Part shown: one piece after another, positions 8,227 through 16,626 of the stretch
Layout: each line of letters opens with the position of its first letter
Position numbering within the stretch: the stretch's first letter is position 1
NCBI RefSeq assembly: GCF_001905385.1
Contig: NZ_LIPF01000002.1
Location: forward strand, 958,971-1,022,970
Direction: 5' to 3'
DNA length: 64,000 bases
Source: Streptomyces sp. CB02414
GTDB lineage: Bacteria > Actinomycetota > Actinomycetes > Streptomycetales > Streptomycetaceae
Made by a program: the position numbers and the translations under genes
Notes under the pieces: generated by a model
Seen by the model: only the letters and a program-made list of their open reading frames with translations
What the model was told of the DNA's origin: nothing
Databases searched by the model: none

Positions 8227-9000
8227 TCAGTCCTCCCGCAGCACGTAACCCACCCCGCGCACGGTCTGGATCGGCTGCGGCGCGCCCGGCTGGTCGAGCT
8301 TGCGGCGCAGGTAGCCGACGTAGACGGCGAGGTTCTTGGAGCCGGGCCCGAAGTCGTAGCCCCAGATGCGGTCGTAGATCGTGGAGTGGTCGAGGACGAC
8401 GCCCGCGTTGCGCACCAGCAGCTCCAGCAGCTCGAACTCGGTGCGGGTCAGCTCCAGCTCGCGCCCGTCCCGCCAGGCGCGGCGGGCCCGCGGGTCCATG
8501 CGCAGCCCGGCCGCCTCCAGGTACCGGGCGGCGGCGTCCGGCTCCTGTGGCCCGTCCGCGGCCGGGGGAGCCGTGCCCGCGCCCTCCCCGTCCCCCCTGT
8601 CGCCCCTGTCCCCCTTCTCCTCCCGGTCCTCCCGGTCCGTACGCCGCAGCAGGGCGCGCAGCCGGGCGAAGACCTCCTCGACGTCGAAGGGCTTCACCAC
8701 GTAGTCGTCGGCGCCCGCGTCCAGGCCCGCGATCCGGTCGGCGGTCTCCACCAGCGCCGTCAGCATCAGGATCGGCGTCGGGTCGCCCTCGGCACGCAGC
8801 TCCCGGCAGACCTGGAGGCCGTCGACGCCCGGCATCATCACGTCCAGCACGAGCACGTCCGGCCGGCCGCTGTGGGCCTGCGCCAGCGCCTCGGTGCCGT
8901 CGGCGACCGCGGTGACCCGGTAGCCCTCCAGGGTCAGGGCGCGCTCCAGGGCGTGCCGGATCGCGCGGTCGTCTTCGGCGAGCAGAACAGTCCGGGGCAC
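8227..9000 (-). CDS. OmpR/PhoB-family response regulator (MprA-like)
   Basis: A 257-residue regulator. The receiver domain covers residues 1-120, with acidic pocket EDD, phospho-acceptor Asp in LVLDVMMPG and Lys in VVKPFD. A charged and Pro-rich linker spans about 122-165 and is longer than usual. The C-terminal winged helix (LTRTEFELLELLVRN, GYVGYLRRKLDQP, IQTVRGVGYVLRED) binds DNA. The adjacent kinase is the cognate partner. No operator was identified. Confidence 0.92.
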   Translation of the reverse strand: MPRTVLLAEDDRAIRHALERALTLEGYRVTAVADGTEALAQAHSGRPDVLVLDVMMPGVDGLQVCRELRAEGDPTPILMLTALVETADRIAGLDAGADDYVVKPFDVEEVFARLRALLRRTDREDREEKGDRGDRGDGEGAGTAPPAADGPQEPDAAARYLEAAGLRMDPRARRAWRDGRELELTRTEFELLELLVRNAGVVLDHSTIYDRIWGYDFGPGSKNLAVYVGYLRRKLDQPGAPQPIQTVRGVGYVLRED

Positions 9001-9061
9001 CCGTCCAGTCTGCCAAGGCGACCGGGCCCGTGACCGGACGGCCGGGCTTCTTACCGAGCTC

Positions 9062-9676
9062 TCACCCAGTGGGCCGCAGCGCCGCGAGCCGTTGCTCGAA
9101 GGGCACGACCTCGAAGGCGTCGTCCGCCGGCTTCCCGTCCGGTCGCGAGGCCGACGACAGCCCGGCCATCAGCGCGGCCAGCTCGCCGGCCGCCCGCTCG
9201 ATCCGCCCGTCCAGCCCCTCGGCGCCCCAGTCCTCCGAGGCGGCGTACACGCCGGTCGGGACGACGACGGCCTTGAGGTAGGCGAAGAGCGGGCGCAGGG
9301 CGTGGTCCAGGACCAGTGAGTGCCGGGCCGTGCCGCCGGTCGCGCCGATCAGGACCGGTTTCCCGGCGAGGGCGTTCTCGTCGGTGACGCTCAGCGCGTC
9401 GAAGAACGACTTGAACAGCCCGCTGTACGACGCCGAGAACACCGGCGTGACGACGATCAGGCCGTCGGCCGCCGCGACCGCGCCGAAGGCGGCGGCGAGA
9501 TCCGGGCCCGGGAAGCCGCTGGTGAAGGTGTGCGCGATCTCGACGGCGAGGTCGCGCAGCTCGACCACCTGGACCTCGGCCGGTGTCCGCTCGGCGGTGG
9601 TGGCGGCCAGGCGGTCGGCGAGCAGCCGGGTGGAGGACGGGACGCTCAGTCCCGCCGAGACGACGACGAGCTTCAT
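9062..9676 (-). CDS. NAD(P)H-dependent FMN reductase (CE1759 family)
   Basis: A 204-residue flavodoxin-fold reductase. The N-terminal [17 protein letters not shown] loop binds FMN phosphate, [19 protein letters not shown] is the dimer and flavin segment, and [24 protein letters not shown] is typical of the family. It overlaps the upstream monooxygenase gene by four bases, and the pair is expected to work together, the reductase supplying reduced FMN. Confidence 0.87.
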   Translation of the reverse strand: MKLVVVSAGLSVPSSTRLLADRLAATTAERTPAEVQVVELRDLAVEIAHTFTSGFPGPDLAAAFGAVAAADGLIVVTPVFSASYSGLFKSFFDALSVTDENALAGKPVLIGATGGTARHSLVLDHALRPLFAYLKAVVVPTGVYAASEDWGAEGLDGRIERAAGELAALMAGLSSASRPDGKPADDAFEVVPFEQRLAALRPTG

Positions 9677-10773
9677 GCCCGCACTCCTTCCTCGCGCTCC
9701 CTGCGGGCGGCGGCCAGCAGGGACGTGTGCGTCGGCGCGTCCGGCACGGCGGCCGGACGGTCCTTGGCGAACTCCTTGCGCAGCACCGGCACGACCTCCT
9801 CGCCGAGCAGGTCGAGCTGCTCCAGGACGGTCTTCAGGGGCAGCCCGGCGTGGTCCATCAGGAACAGCTGGCGCTGGTAGTCACCGGCGTAGTCGCGGAA
9901 GGCGAGCGTCTTCTCGATCACCTGCTGCGGGGAGCCCACCGTCAGCGGCGTCTGCGCGGTGAAGTCCTCCAGCGACGGCCCGTGCCCGTAGACCGGCGCG
10001 ACGTCGAAGTACGGCCGGAACTCGCGCACCGCGTCCTGGCTGTTCCTCCGCATGAACACCTGTCCGCCGAGGCCGACGATCGCCTGCTCGGGGGTGCCGT
10101 GCCCGTAGTGGGCGTAGCGGTTGCGGTACAGCTCGATCATGCGCTTGGTGTGGTCGGCGGGCCAGAAGATGTTGTTGTGGAAGAAGCCGTCCCCGTAGTA
10201 GGCGGCCTGCTCGGCGATCTCGGGCGAGCGGATGGAGCCGTGCCAGACGAAGGGCGCGACGCCGTCCAGCGGGCGCGGCGTGGAGGTGAAGCCCTGGAGC
10301 GGGGTACGGAACTTCCCCTCCCAGTTCACGACGTCCTCGCGCCACAGGCGGTGCAGCAGGGCGTAGTTCTCGACGGCGAGGTTGATGCCCTCCCGGATGT
10401 CCTTGCCGAACCACGGGTACACCGGGCCGGTGTTGCCGCGGCCCATCATGAGGTCCACCCGGCCGTCGGCCAGGTGCTGGAGCATCGCGAAGTCCTCGGC
10501 GATCTTCACCGGGTCGTTCGTGGTGATCAGGGTGGTGGAGGTGGACAGGATCAGCCGCTCGGTGCGGGCCGCGACGTAGCCGAGCATCGTGGTCGGGGAC
10601 GACGGCACGAAGGGCGGGTTGTGGTGCTCGCCGGTCGCGAAGACGTCCAGGCCGACCTCCTCGGCCTTCAGCGCGATGGCGACCATGGCCTTGATGCGCT
10701 CACGCTCGGTCGGCGTCCGGCCCGTGGTCGGGTCCGGGGTGACGTCGCCGACGGTGAAGATGCCGAACTGCAT
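9673..10773 (-). CDS. LLM-class flavin-dependent oxidoreductase (CE1758 family)
   Basis: A 366-residue luciferase-like monooxygenase with a TIM-barrel pattern: [14 protein letters not shown] at the N-terminus, [34 protein letters not shown], and the flavin segment [16 protein letters not shown]. The substrate is unknown. It is the first gene of a two-gene operon with the FMN reductase. A MarR-like inverted repeat overlaps the likely -10 of its promoter. Confidence 0.88.
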   Translation of the reverse strand: MQFGIFTVGDVTPDPTTGRTPTERERIKAMVAIALKAEEVGLDVFATGEHHNPPFVPSSPTTMLGYVAARTERLILSTSTTLITTNDPVKIAEDFAMLQHLADGRVDLMMGRGNTGPVYPWFGKDIREGINLAVENYALLHRLWREDVVNWEGKFRTPLQGFTSTPRPLDGVAPFVWHGSIRSPEIAEQAAYYGDGFFHNNIFWPADHTKRMIELYRNRYAHYGHGTPEQAIVGLGGQVFMRRNSQDAVREFRPYFDVAPVYGHGPSLEDFTAQTPLTVGSPQQVIEKTLAFRDYAGDYQRQLFLMDHAGLPLKTVLEQLDLLGEEVVPVLRKEFAKDRPAAVPDAPTHTSLLAAARREREEGVRA

Positions 10774-10793
10774 GGTCGCTCAACCTCCGATTT

Positions 10794-10811
10794 GTTGACG
10801 GTTCAACTATA
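10794..10811 (-). promoter_or_regulatory. Promoter -10 with overlapping inverted repeat
   Basis: On the reverse strand TATAGT (10811-10806) overlaps GTTGAACCGTCAAC (10807-10794), a 5-bp inverted repeat with a 4-base centre, about 20-35 bases upstream of the monooxygenase ATG. Small dyads of this type are usual MarR-family operators. The regulator is not obvious nearby. Confidence 0.5.
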
Positions 10812-10868
10812 CCCGCCCAACGGTCGGCCGCCGGCCGTTATTCCACAGGCCCGTGCCAGCCTGCCCCC

Positions 10869-11139
10869 ATGCTCGTCCTCCGCTCCGCCGCCCTCTTCGA
10901 GATCGGCGGCGCCTGGCTGGTCTGGCAGGGGGTGCGCGTACGGCTTCGTCGCCACCTTCCAGCCCGACGCCCACTTCGGCCGCATCCTCGCCGCGTACGG
11001 CGGGATCTTCGTCGCCGGCTCCATCCTGTGGGGCGTGGTCGCGGACGGCTACCGGCCCGACCGCTGGGACATCACCGGGGCCCTGGTCTGCCTCGCCGGG
11101 ATGGCCGCGATCATGTGGGCGCCCCGCAACGACGGCTGA
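10869..11139 (+). pseudogene. Frameshifted, internally deleted YnfA/UPF0060 family gene
   Basis: The first part, from ATG 10869, reads [20 protein letters not shown] and matches the start of a UPF0060 (YnfA) membrane protein. The rest, [20 protein letters not shown] through MWAPRNDG to the stop at 11139, is the family C-terminus but in a different frame. About 15-17 residues expected between WQGVR and AYGF are missing, so a non-triplet deletion near 10940 both removed and shifted sequence. As read it encodes no intact four-helix protein. A sequencing or assembly error is possible but would have to span about 50 bases. Confidence 0.75.
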
Positions 11140-11189
11140 CTACGCTGGCGGCGACCGTTCGTACAGTCCCTGACACCCAGGAGCAGCCC

Positions 11190-11969
11190 ATGGCCACCGC
11201 AGCCGCCCCGTCCGCCGCCTCCCGCATCGCCGTCGTCACCGGTGCGAGCAGCGGCATCGGCGCCGCCACGGCCCGGCAGCTCGCCGCCGCCGGCTACCGC
11301 GTCGTCCTCACCGCCCGCCGCAAGGACCGCATCGAGGCGCTCGCCGAGGAGATCCAGGCGGCCGGCCACAAGGCCACGGCGTACCCGCTGGACGTCACCG
11401 ACCGCGCGGCCGTCGACGAGTTCGCCACCGCCTTCAAGACGGTCGGCGTCCTCGTCAACAACGCGGGCGGCGCACTCGGCGCCGACCCCGTCGCCACCGG
11501 CGACCCGGACGACTGGCGCCGCATGTACGAGACGAACGTCCTCGGCACCCTCAACCTCACCCAGGCTCTCCTGCCCAAGCTGGAGGCGAGCGGCGACGGC
11601 ACGATCGTCGTCGTCTCCTCCACCGCCGGCTTCGCCACCTACGAGGGCGGCGCGGGCTACGTCGCCGCCAAGCACGCCGAACACGTCCTCGCCGAGACCC
11701 TCCGCCTGGAGATCGTCGGCCGCCCGGTCCGCGTCGTCGAGATCGCGCCCGGCATGGTCAAGACCGACGAGTTCGCCCTCACCCGCTTCAGCGGCGACGA
11801 GGACAAGGCGGCCAAGGTCTACGCCGGCGTCCCGGACCCCCTGACCGCCGACGACGTCGCCGACACCATCACCTGGGCGGTCACCCGCCCCGCCCACGTC
11901 AACATCGACCTCCTGGTGGTCCGCCCTCGCGCCCAGGCGTCGAACACGAAGGTGCACCGGGAATCGTAG
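11190..11969 (+). CDS. Short-chain dehydrogenase/reductase (YdfG-like)
   Basis: A 259-residue classical SDR: cofactor motif TGASSGIG (residues about 19-26), NNAGG, catalytic Ser in VVVSSTAGF and YVAAK as the YxxxK pair, then PGMVKTDEF. The Arg-rich TARRKDRIE after beta-2 favours NADP(H). It resembles serine/3-hydroxy acid dehydrogenases of the YdfG group. CAGGAG precedes ATG 11190. It stands alone between the broken YnfA gene and rtcB. Confidence 0.85.
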   Translation: MATAAAPSAASRIAVVTGASSGIGAATARQLAAAGYRVVLTARRKDRIEALAEEIQAAGHKATAYPLDVTDRAAVDEFATAFKTVGVLVNNAGGALGADPVATGDPDDWRRMYETNVLGTLNLTQALLPKLEASGDGTIVVVSSTAGFATYEGGAGYVAAKHAEHVLAETLRLEIVGRPVRVVEIAPGMVKTDEFALTRFSGDEDKAAKVYAGVPDPLTADDVADTITWAVTRPAHVNIDLLVVRPRAQASNTKVHRES

Positions 11970-11982
11970 GAGGCGGCGCGCC

Positions 11983-13176
11983 TCAGCCCTTCACGCAGAC
12001 GACCTGCTTCAGCTTCGCCACGACCGCCACGAGGTCGCGCTGCTGGTCGATGACCTGCTCGATCGGCTTGTAGGCACCCGGGATCTCGTCCACGACGCCG
12101 GAGTCCTTGCGGCACTCCACCCCCCGCGTCTGCTCCTCCAGGTCCTTCGTGGAGAAGCGGCGCTTGGCGGCGTTCCGGCTCATGCGCCGGCCGGCCCCGT
12201 GGGACGCGGAGTTGAAGGACTTGTCGTTCCCGAGGCCCTTGACGATGTACGAACCCGTGCCCATGGACCCGGGGATGATGCCGTAGTCCCCGGATCCCGC
12301 GCGGATCGCGCCCTTGCGGGTGACCAGCAGGTCCATGCCGTCGTACCGCTCCTCCGCCACGTAGTTGTGGTGGCAGGAGATCTCCTGCTCGAAGACCGGC
12401 TTCGCCTTCTTGAACTCCTTGCGGACCACGTCCTTGAGGAGCGCCATCATGAGGGTGCGGTTGTACTTCGCGTATTCCTGCGCCCAGAAGAGGTCGTTGC
12501 GGTACGCCGCCATCTGCGGGGTGTCCGCGACGAACACGGCGAGGTCGCGGTCGATCAGGCCCTGGTTGTGCGGGAGCTTCTGGGCGACGCCGATGTGGTG
12601 CTCGGCGAGTTCCTTGCCGATGTTGCGGGAGCCGGAGTGAAGCATGAGCCACACAGAACCGGTCGTATCCGTGCAGACTTCGACAAAGTGATTCCCACTT
12701 CCGAGCGTTCCCATCTGCTTCCCGGCCCGCTCGTGACGGAATTTGACCGCTTCGGCCACCCCGTCGAACCGCCCCCAGAAGTCGTCCCACCCGCCCGTCG
12801 CCAGCCCGTGGAAGCGCCCCGGGTCGACGGGACTGTCGTGCATCCCCCGCCCCACCGGAATCGCCTGCTCGATCTTCGAGCGCAGCCGCGACAGGTCACC
12901 GGGCAGATCGTTCGCCGTCAGGGACGTCTTCACCGCCGACATCCCGCAGCCGATGTCCACGCCCACCGCCGCCGGGCACACCGCGCCCCGCATCGCGATC
13001 ACGGAGCCGACCGTCGCGCCCTTGCCGTAGTGCACGTCCGGCATGACCGCGAGGCCCTTGATCCACGGCAGGGTCGCGACGTTGCGCAGCTGCTGGAGCG
13101 CGCCCTCCTCGACCGTCGCCGGGTCGGTCCACATCCGGATCGGCACCTTCGCGCCCGGCATCTCCACGTACGACAT
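11983..13176 (-). CDS. rtcB: RNA-splicing ligase RtcB
   Basis: A 397-residue RNA ligase that joins 2',3'-cyclic phosphate to 5'-OH ends using GTP and Mn2+. Metal and catalytic motifs are visible: GVDIGCGM (Cys ligand), GSGNHFVEV, HSGSRNIG, CHHNYV, and the guanylylated His in ASHGAGR. The length fits the short bacterial form. ATG 13176 is chosen because the protein then begins MSYVEMPGAKVPIRMW, typical of the actinobacterial group. No archease gene is adjacent. Confidence 0.93.
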   Translation of the reverse strand: MSYVEMPGAKVPIRMWTDPATVEEGALQQLRNVATLPWIKGLAVMPDVHYGKGATVGSVIAMRGAVCPAAVGVDIGCGMSAVKTSLTANDLPGDLSRLRSKIEQAIPVGRGMHDSPVDPGRFHGLATGGWDDFWGRFDGVAEAVKFRHERAGKQMGTLGSGNHFVEVCTDTTGSVWLMLHSGSRNIGKELAEHHIGVAQKLPHNQGLIDRDLAVFVADTPQMAAYRNDLFWAQEYAKYNRTLMMALLKDVVRKEFKKAKPVFEQEISCHHNYVAEERYDGMDLLVTRKGAIRAGSGDYGIIPGSMGTGSYIVKGLGNDKSFNSASHGAGRRMSRNAAKRRFSTKDLEEQTRGVECRKDSGVVDEIPGAYKPIEQVIDQQRDLVAVVAKLKQVVCVKG

Positions 13177-13394
13177 ATCGTCCTCATTCCCCCGGAAAAC
13201 AAACAGAAGTCTCAAAGCGCAAAACCGGCGCCAAGGGCAGCCAAAGGGACGACTGACCGGCGTTCACGGCGGCGCGTGCGATACACATTGTCTGCAGGGG
13301 ACGCCCCCGCGCGGCAAGCGAATAACCAGCGGGGACACTGGAGTACCAGTACCTGGCGTACCGACCACAGCCACCCGGCGAGAGGAGCCGCACC

Positions 13395-14240
13395 GTGCAG
13401 CGGAAGGCCTACGTACCCGGCGTCGCCGCCTGCCTGGCGGTGTTGCTGGCCGGCTGCACCGGCGCCTCGGGGGACGGCGCCACGGCGGACGACTCCAACC
13501 CGGGCCGGCCCGGCGTCACGACCGAGGAGGCCGAGCCCGGCAAGTACCGCACCCTCCCGGAGCCGTGCGGCGCGGTCGGCGAGAAGGCGCTCGATTCGCT
13601 CCTGCCCGGCATCGAGGAGATCGCGGACGAGCGGCAGCGCGAGAAGGCGTACGCGGGTGAGCCGACGCTCGCCTACGACACGGACCGCAAGGTCGGCTGC
13701 CGCTGGAAGGTGGAGTCGGCGGACGCCACCAACCACCTCTTCGTGAACTTCGAGCGGGTCGTGTCGTACGACAACGCCGTGAGCGACGACAGCGAGGCCG
13801 AACAGCTCTTCGCACAGCAGGTGGAGGGGGCCGACCTCCCCGAACCGGCGGCCTCGAACTCCGCGTCCGCCTCGGACTCCGCGTCCCCGTCCGGCGCCCC
13901 CTCCTCCGGCGCCCCGTCGTCCGGGGAGCCGAGCTCCGGCCCGAGCGGCGCGCCCTCCGCGCCCTCGTCGAGCGCGTCCGCCGATGCCACGCCCACCGAA
14001 CTCCAGCCCCGGCTCCTGGACGACCTGGGTGACGAGGCGTTCGTGGACGACGAGCTGAGCAGCTCGGGTTCCACGGCGAAGCGGCGCACGGTGACTGTGG
14101 CGTTCCGCACGTCGAACGTCATGGTGACCGTCGAGTACGCGGAGCAGTCGGCGACGCTCGGAGTCGTGCCGGACAGCGAGGAAATGCAGGACAAGGCGCG
14201 GAAACTGGCATCCCAGCTGGCCGATTCACTGGGCGGTTGA
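13395..14240 (+). CDS. DUF3558 lipoprotein (first of pair)
   Basis: A 281-residue lipoprotein with signal peptide and lipobox LLAGC (Cys near 19). The DUF3558 core contains LPEPCGAVGEKALDSLLPG and a later Cys in GCRWKVES, which probably forms a disulfide. Residues about 150-200 are a Ser/Ala/Pro linker. Start GTG 13395 follows GAGAGGAG. It is paralogous to the next gene, 130 bases downstream. Function is unknown; it is probably cell-surface exposed. Confidence 0.8.
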   Translation: MQRKAYVPGVAACLAVLLAGCTGASGDGATADDSNPGRPGVTTEEAEPGKYRTLPEPCGAVGEKALDSLLPGIEEIADERQREKAYAGEPTLAYDTDRKVGCRWKVESADATNHLFVNFERVVSYDNAVSDDSEAEQLFAQQVEGADLPEPAASNSASASDSASPSGAPSSGAPSSGEPSSGPSGAPSAPSSSASADATPTELQPRLLDDLGDEAFVDDELSSSGSTAKRRTVTVAFRTSNVMVTVEYAEQSATLGVVPDSEEMQDKARKLASQLADSLGG

Positions 14241-14372
14241 GTCCGCTCCGGGCTCCCCGGCGGCCGTGTGCGGAGGACCTGAGGAGGAACCACACGGTTT
14301 CCCCACCGCGTACGGTGACCCCTCGGACCCGTTCCGAACGCAGGAACCACGAGTGCCATGAGTGAAGGAACC

Positions 14373-15188
14373 ATGCAGCGACGAGCCCAGCGTGACCAGC
14401 AGAATCCGCGTGCGAAGCGACTCACCCGCGCCCTTGTCTGCGCGGCCGCCGTCCCCGTGATGCTGGTGGCAGCCGGCTGCTCCTCGGACTCCGGCTCCGA
14501 CGACGGCAAGGACAAGGCGGCGGAGAAGACGGCCGCCTCGAAGTCCGCGGAGCCGTCTCCGACGGTCGAGGCGGCGGCGTACGGGAAGCTTCCGGAGCCG
14601 TGTTCGGTGCTGGCGAAGAAGACGCTGGAAGACCTGGTGCCCGAGGCCGACAAGGGCAAGGAGGGCGCTTCGAACGACACGGCGACGCGCGGCGGTTGCT
14701 CCTGGGACAGCCTTGACGACAACGGGGTGGAGGGCTCCCAGTTCCGCTGGCTGAGCGTGTCGATGCTGCGCTTCGAGTCGGACCAGACGCGCGGCCCGGG
14801 CGACAAGCTGGCGCGTGACTACTACACGAAGCAGGTGCAGGACGCCCAGGGTGCCGAGAACGCGAAGAGCGTGAAGACGGCGCCGGTGAGCGGCACGGGT
14901 GACGAGGCCTCCGTCGTCAGTTACGAGCTGAAGAAGAAGGAGGGCACCTTCAAGCAGCAGACGGTGGTGGCGCGCGTCGAGAACGTCGTCGTCACGGTCG
15001 ACTACAACGGTGCGGGCCTGGCCGGTGACGAGACGCCGGACGCCGCCGATCTGTCGAAGGACGCGCAGAAGGCGGCCAAGGAGGCGGTGGCCTCGGTGAC
15101 GAAGGCCAACGGCGGCACGTCGAGCACCTCTCCGTCGCCGTCCAAGTCGTCCGAGTCGTCGGCGTCGCCGTCGTCGAAGACGAGCTGA
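14373..15188 (+). CDS. DUF3558 lipoprotein (second of pair)
   Basis: A 271-residue paralogue of the preceding gene, with lipobox LVAAGC, the same LPEPCSVLAKKTLEDLVPEAD core and GGCSWDS as second Cys. It ends in a Ser/Lys-rich tail. ATG 14373 follows GAAGGA closely; ATG 14358 is in frame and cannot be excluded. Function is unknown. Confidence 0.8.
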   Translation: MQRRAQRDQQNPRAKRLTRALVCAAAVPVMLVAAGCSSDSGSDDGKDKAAEKTAASKSAEPSPTVEAAAYGKLPEPCSVLAKKTLEDLVPEADKGKEGASNDTATRGGCSWDSLDDNGVEGSQFRWLSVSMLRFESDQTRGPGDKLARDYYTKQVQDAQGAENAKSVKTAPVSGTGDEASVVSYELKKKEGTFKQQTVVARVENVVVTVDYNGAGLAGDETPDAADLSKDAQKAAKEAVASVTKANGGTSSTSPSPSKSSESSASPSSKTS

Positions 15189-15240
15189 CGGGCCGTATCA
15201 CCCCACCGGCCACCCGTCCCCCGCACACATGTGCCACTCT

Positions 15241-15252
15241 GTTGCGCGCAAC
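15241..15252. promoter_or_regulatory. 12-bp perfect palindrome GTTGCGCGCAAC
   Basis: GTTGCGCGCAAC lies 26 bases before the DUF2637 gene start and 10 bases before its Shine-Dalgarno GGGAGGGG. It is a likely operator overlapping the transcription start. The cognate protein is unknown. Confidence 0.45.
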
Positions 15253-15277
15253 AACTGGCACTGGGAGGGGAGTACGG

Positions 15278-16555
15278 GTGGCCGCGCCACTAGAGCTGAC
15301 CCGGACGCATCGCGTTCTCATCGGCATCGTCGTCTTCGGTGCCGTCGTCATCGCCGGGATCGGTTTCGCGGGTTCGTACGCGGCGGTGCGGGAGCTGGCC
15401 CTGAAGAAGGGCTTCGGCGACTTCAGCTACGTCTTCCCGATCGGCATCGACGCGGGCATCTGCGTGCTGCTGGCGCTGGACCTGCTGCTGACCTGGATCC
15501 GCATCCCCTTCCCGCTGCTGCGGCAGACGGCGTGGCTGCTGACGGCGGCGACGATCGCGTTCAACGGCGCGGCGGCCTGGCCCGACCCGCTGGGTGTGGG
15601 CATGCACGGTGTGATCCCGGTGCTGTTCGTGGTGTCCGTCGAGGCCGCCCGGCACGCGATCGGGCGGATCGCGGACATCACCGCCGACAAGCACATGGAG
15701 GGCGTCCGCCTCACCCGCTGGATCCTCTCGCCGGGTCCGACCTTCCTGCTGTGGCGGCGCATGAAGCTGTGGGAGCTGCGCTCCTACGAGCAGGTGATCA
15801 AGCTGGAGCAGGAGCGGCTGGTGTACCAGGCGCGGCTGCGTTCGCGGTTCGGCCGGGGCTGGCGCCGCAAGGCGCCCGTGGAGTCGCTGATGCCGCTGCG
15901 GCTGGCCCGGTACGGCGTGCCGCTGGCGCAGACGGCCCCGGCGGGCCTGGCGGCGGCGGGGATCGAGCCGGCGCTGCTGCCGCCGGCGCCCAGGGAGCAG
16001 AGCGGGGAACCGCAGGCCGTCGCGCCCGCGGCCGAGCAGCGTCCCGAGCTGGTCAAGGCGCCGGCGGCGAAGACGCCGCCCGCGCGCGGCGTTCCGGAGG
16101 CGGAGGGCGAGCCCGACGAGCAGAGCCCTTGGTTCAACACCCGTCAGGTCGAGTACCAGGGCGGCTACGACCCCGCCTACGACCCCGCGGAGCACCTCGC
16201 CGAGTGGTACGAGGAGCAGCGGCGGGCCGATCAGTACCGGGATCAGTACGAGGAGGAGCCTCCGCTCCAGGAGCCCTCGCCGGAGGAGACGGGCAGCTTC
16301 CCGATACCGGTCGTTCCGGGTCGTACCCGCGAGCTGGGTGATGGCGGCGGTACGTCCGAGCCGGCGCCGGTCGAGGAGGACTACTACACGGTCTTTCGCA
16401 AGTCGATCGACGGCAGTTACCCCACGACCGCCCAGTTCCGGGAGAACGCGGAGGCGACCTTCGGGGTGCCGCTGGCTCCGCGTGAGGCCGATCGCATGGT
16501 GAAGGCGTTCACCGAGCGCCATATGCGGGAGCTTCAGGAAGAGCACATCGCGTAG
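15278..16555 (+). CDS. DUF2637 domain membrane protein (SpdB-like)
   Basis: A 425-residue protein. It has four helices in the first 130 residues (VLIGIVVFGAVVIAGIGFAG; FPIGIDAGICVLLALDLLLTW; LLTAATIAFNGAAAW; GVIPVLFVVSVEAARHAIG), the DUF2637 signature, known from SpdB-type plasmid spread proteins and chromosomal relatives. A cytoplasmic basic segment (RLRSRFGRGWRRK), a Pro/Ala/Glu linker and a C-terminal domain (SIDGSYPTTAQFRENAEATFG) resembling a small DNA-binding fold follow. GTG 15278 is 7 bases after GGGAGGGG. Function is unknown. Confidence 0.78.
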   Translation: MAAPLELTRTHRVLIGIVVFGAVVIAGIGFAGSYAAVRELALKKGFGDFSYVFPIGIDAGICVLLALDLLLTWIRIPFPLLRQTAWLLTAATIAFNGAAAWPDPLGVGMHGVIPVLFVVSVEAARHAIGRIADITADKHMEGVRLTRWILSPGPTFLLWRRMKLWELRSYEQVIKLEQERLVYQARLRSRFGRGWRRKAPVESLMPLRLARYGVPLAQTAPAGLAAAGIEPALLPPAPREQSGEPQAVAPAAEQRPELVKAPAAKTPPARGVPEAEGEPDEQSPWFNTRQVEYQGGYDPAYDPAEHLAEWYEEQRRADQYRDQYEEEPPLQEPSPEETGSFPIPVVPGRTRELGDGGGTSEPAPVEEDYYTVFRKSIDGSYPTTAQFRENAEATFGVPLAPREADRMVKAFTERHMRELQEEHIA

Positions 16556-16568
16556 CGAGCGGGCGTAC

Positions 16569-16610
16569 GGCGAAGGGGGCGCCCGGCATTCGCCGGGCGC
16601 CCCCTTCGCC
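16569..16610. terminator. Convergent terminator between DUF2637 gene and lysS
   Basis: A perfect 19-bp stem (16569-16587 with 16592-16610) with loop ATTC lies between stops at 16555 and 16627. It should end transcription from both sides. Confidence 0.85.
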
Positions 16611-16626
16611 GTCGTACCGGCCGGTC

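Noticed and set aside
11819..12790. 323-codon reverse ORF overlapping rtcB
   Set aside because: It is another frame of rtcB with Arg/Gly-rich translation; rtcB itself has all ligase motifs.
13850..13985. Short Ser/Gly/Ala repeats in the DUF3558 lipoprotein gene as a tandem repeat element
   Set aside because: They encode a low-complexity surface linker common in Streptomyces lipoproteins; the period is irregular.
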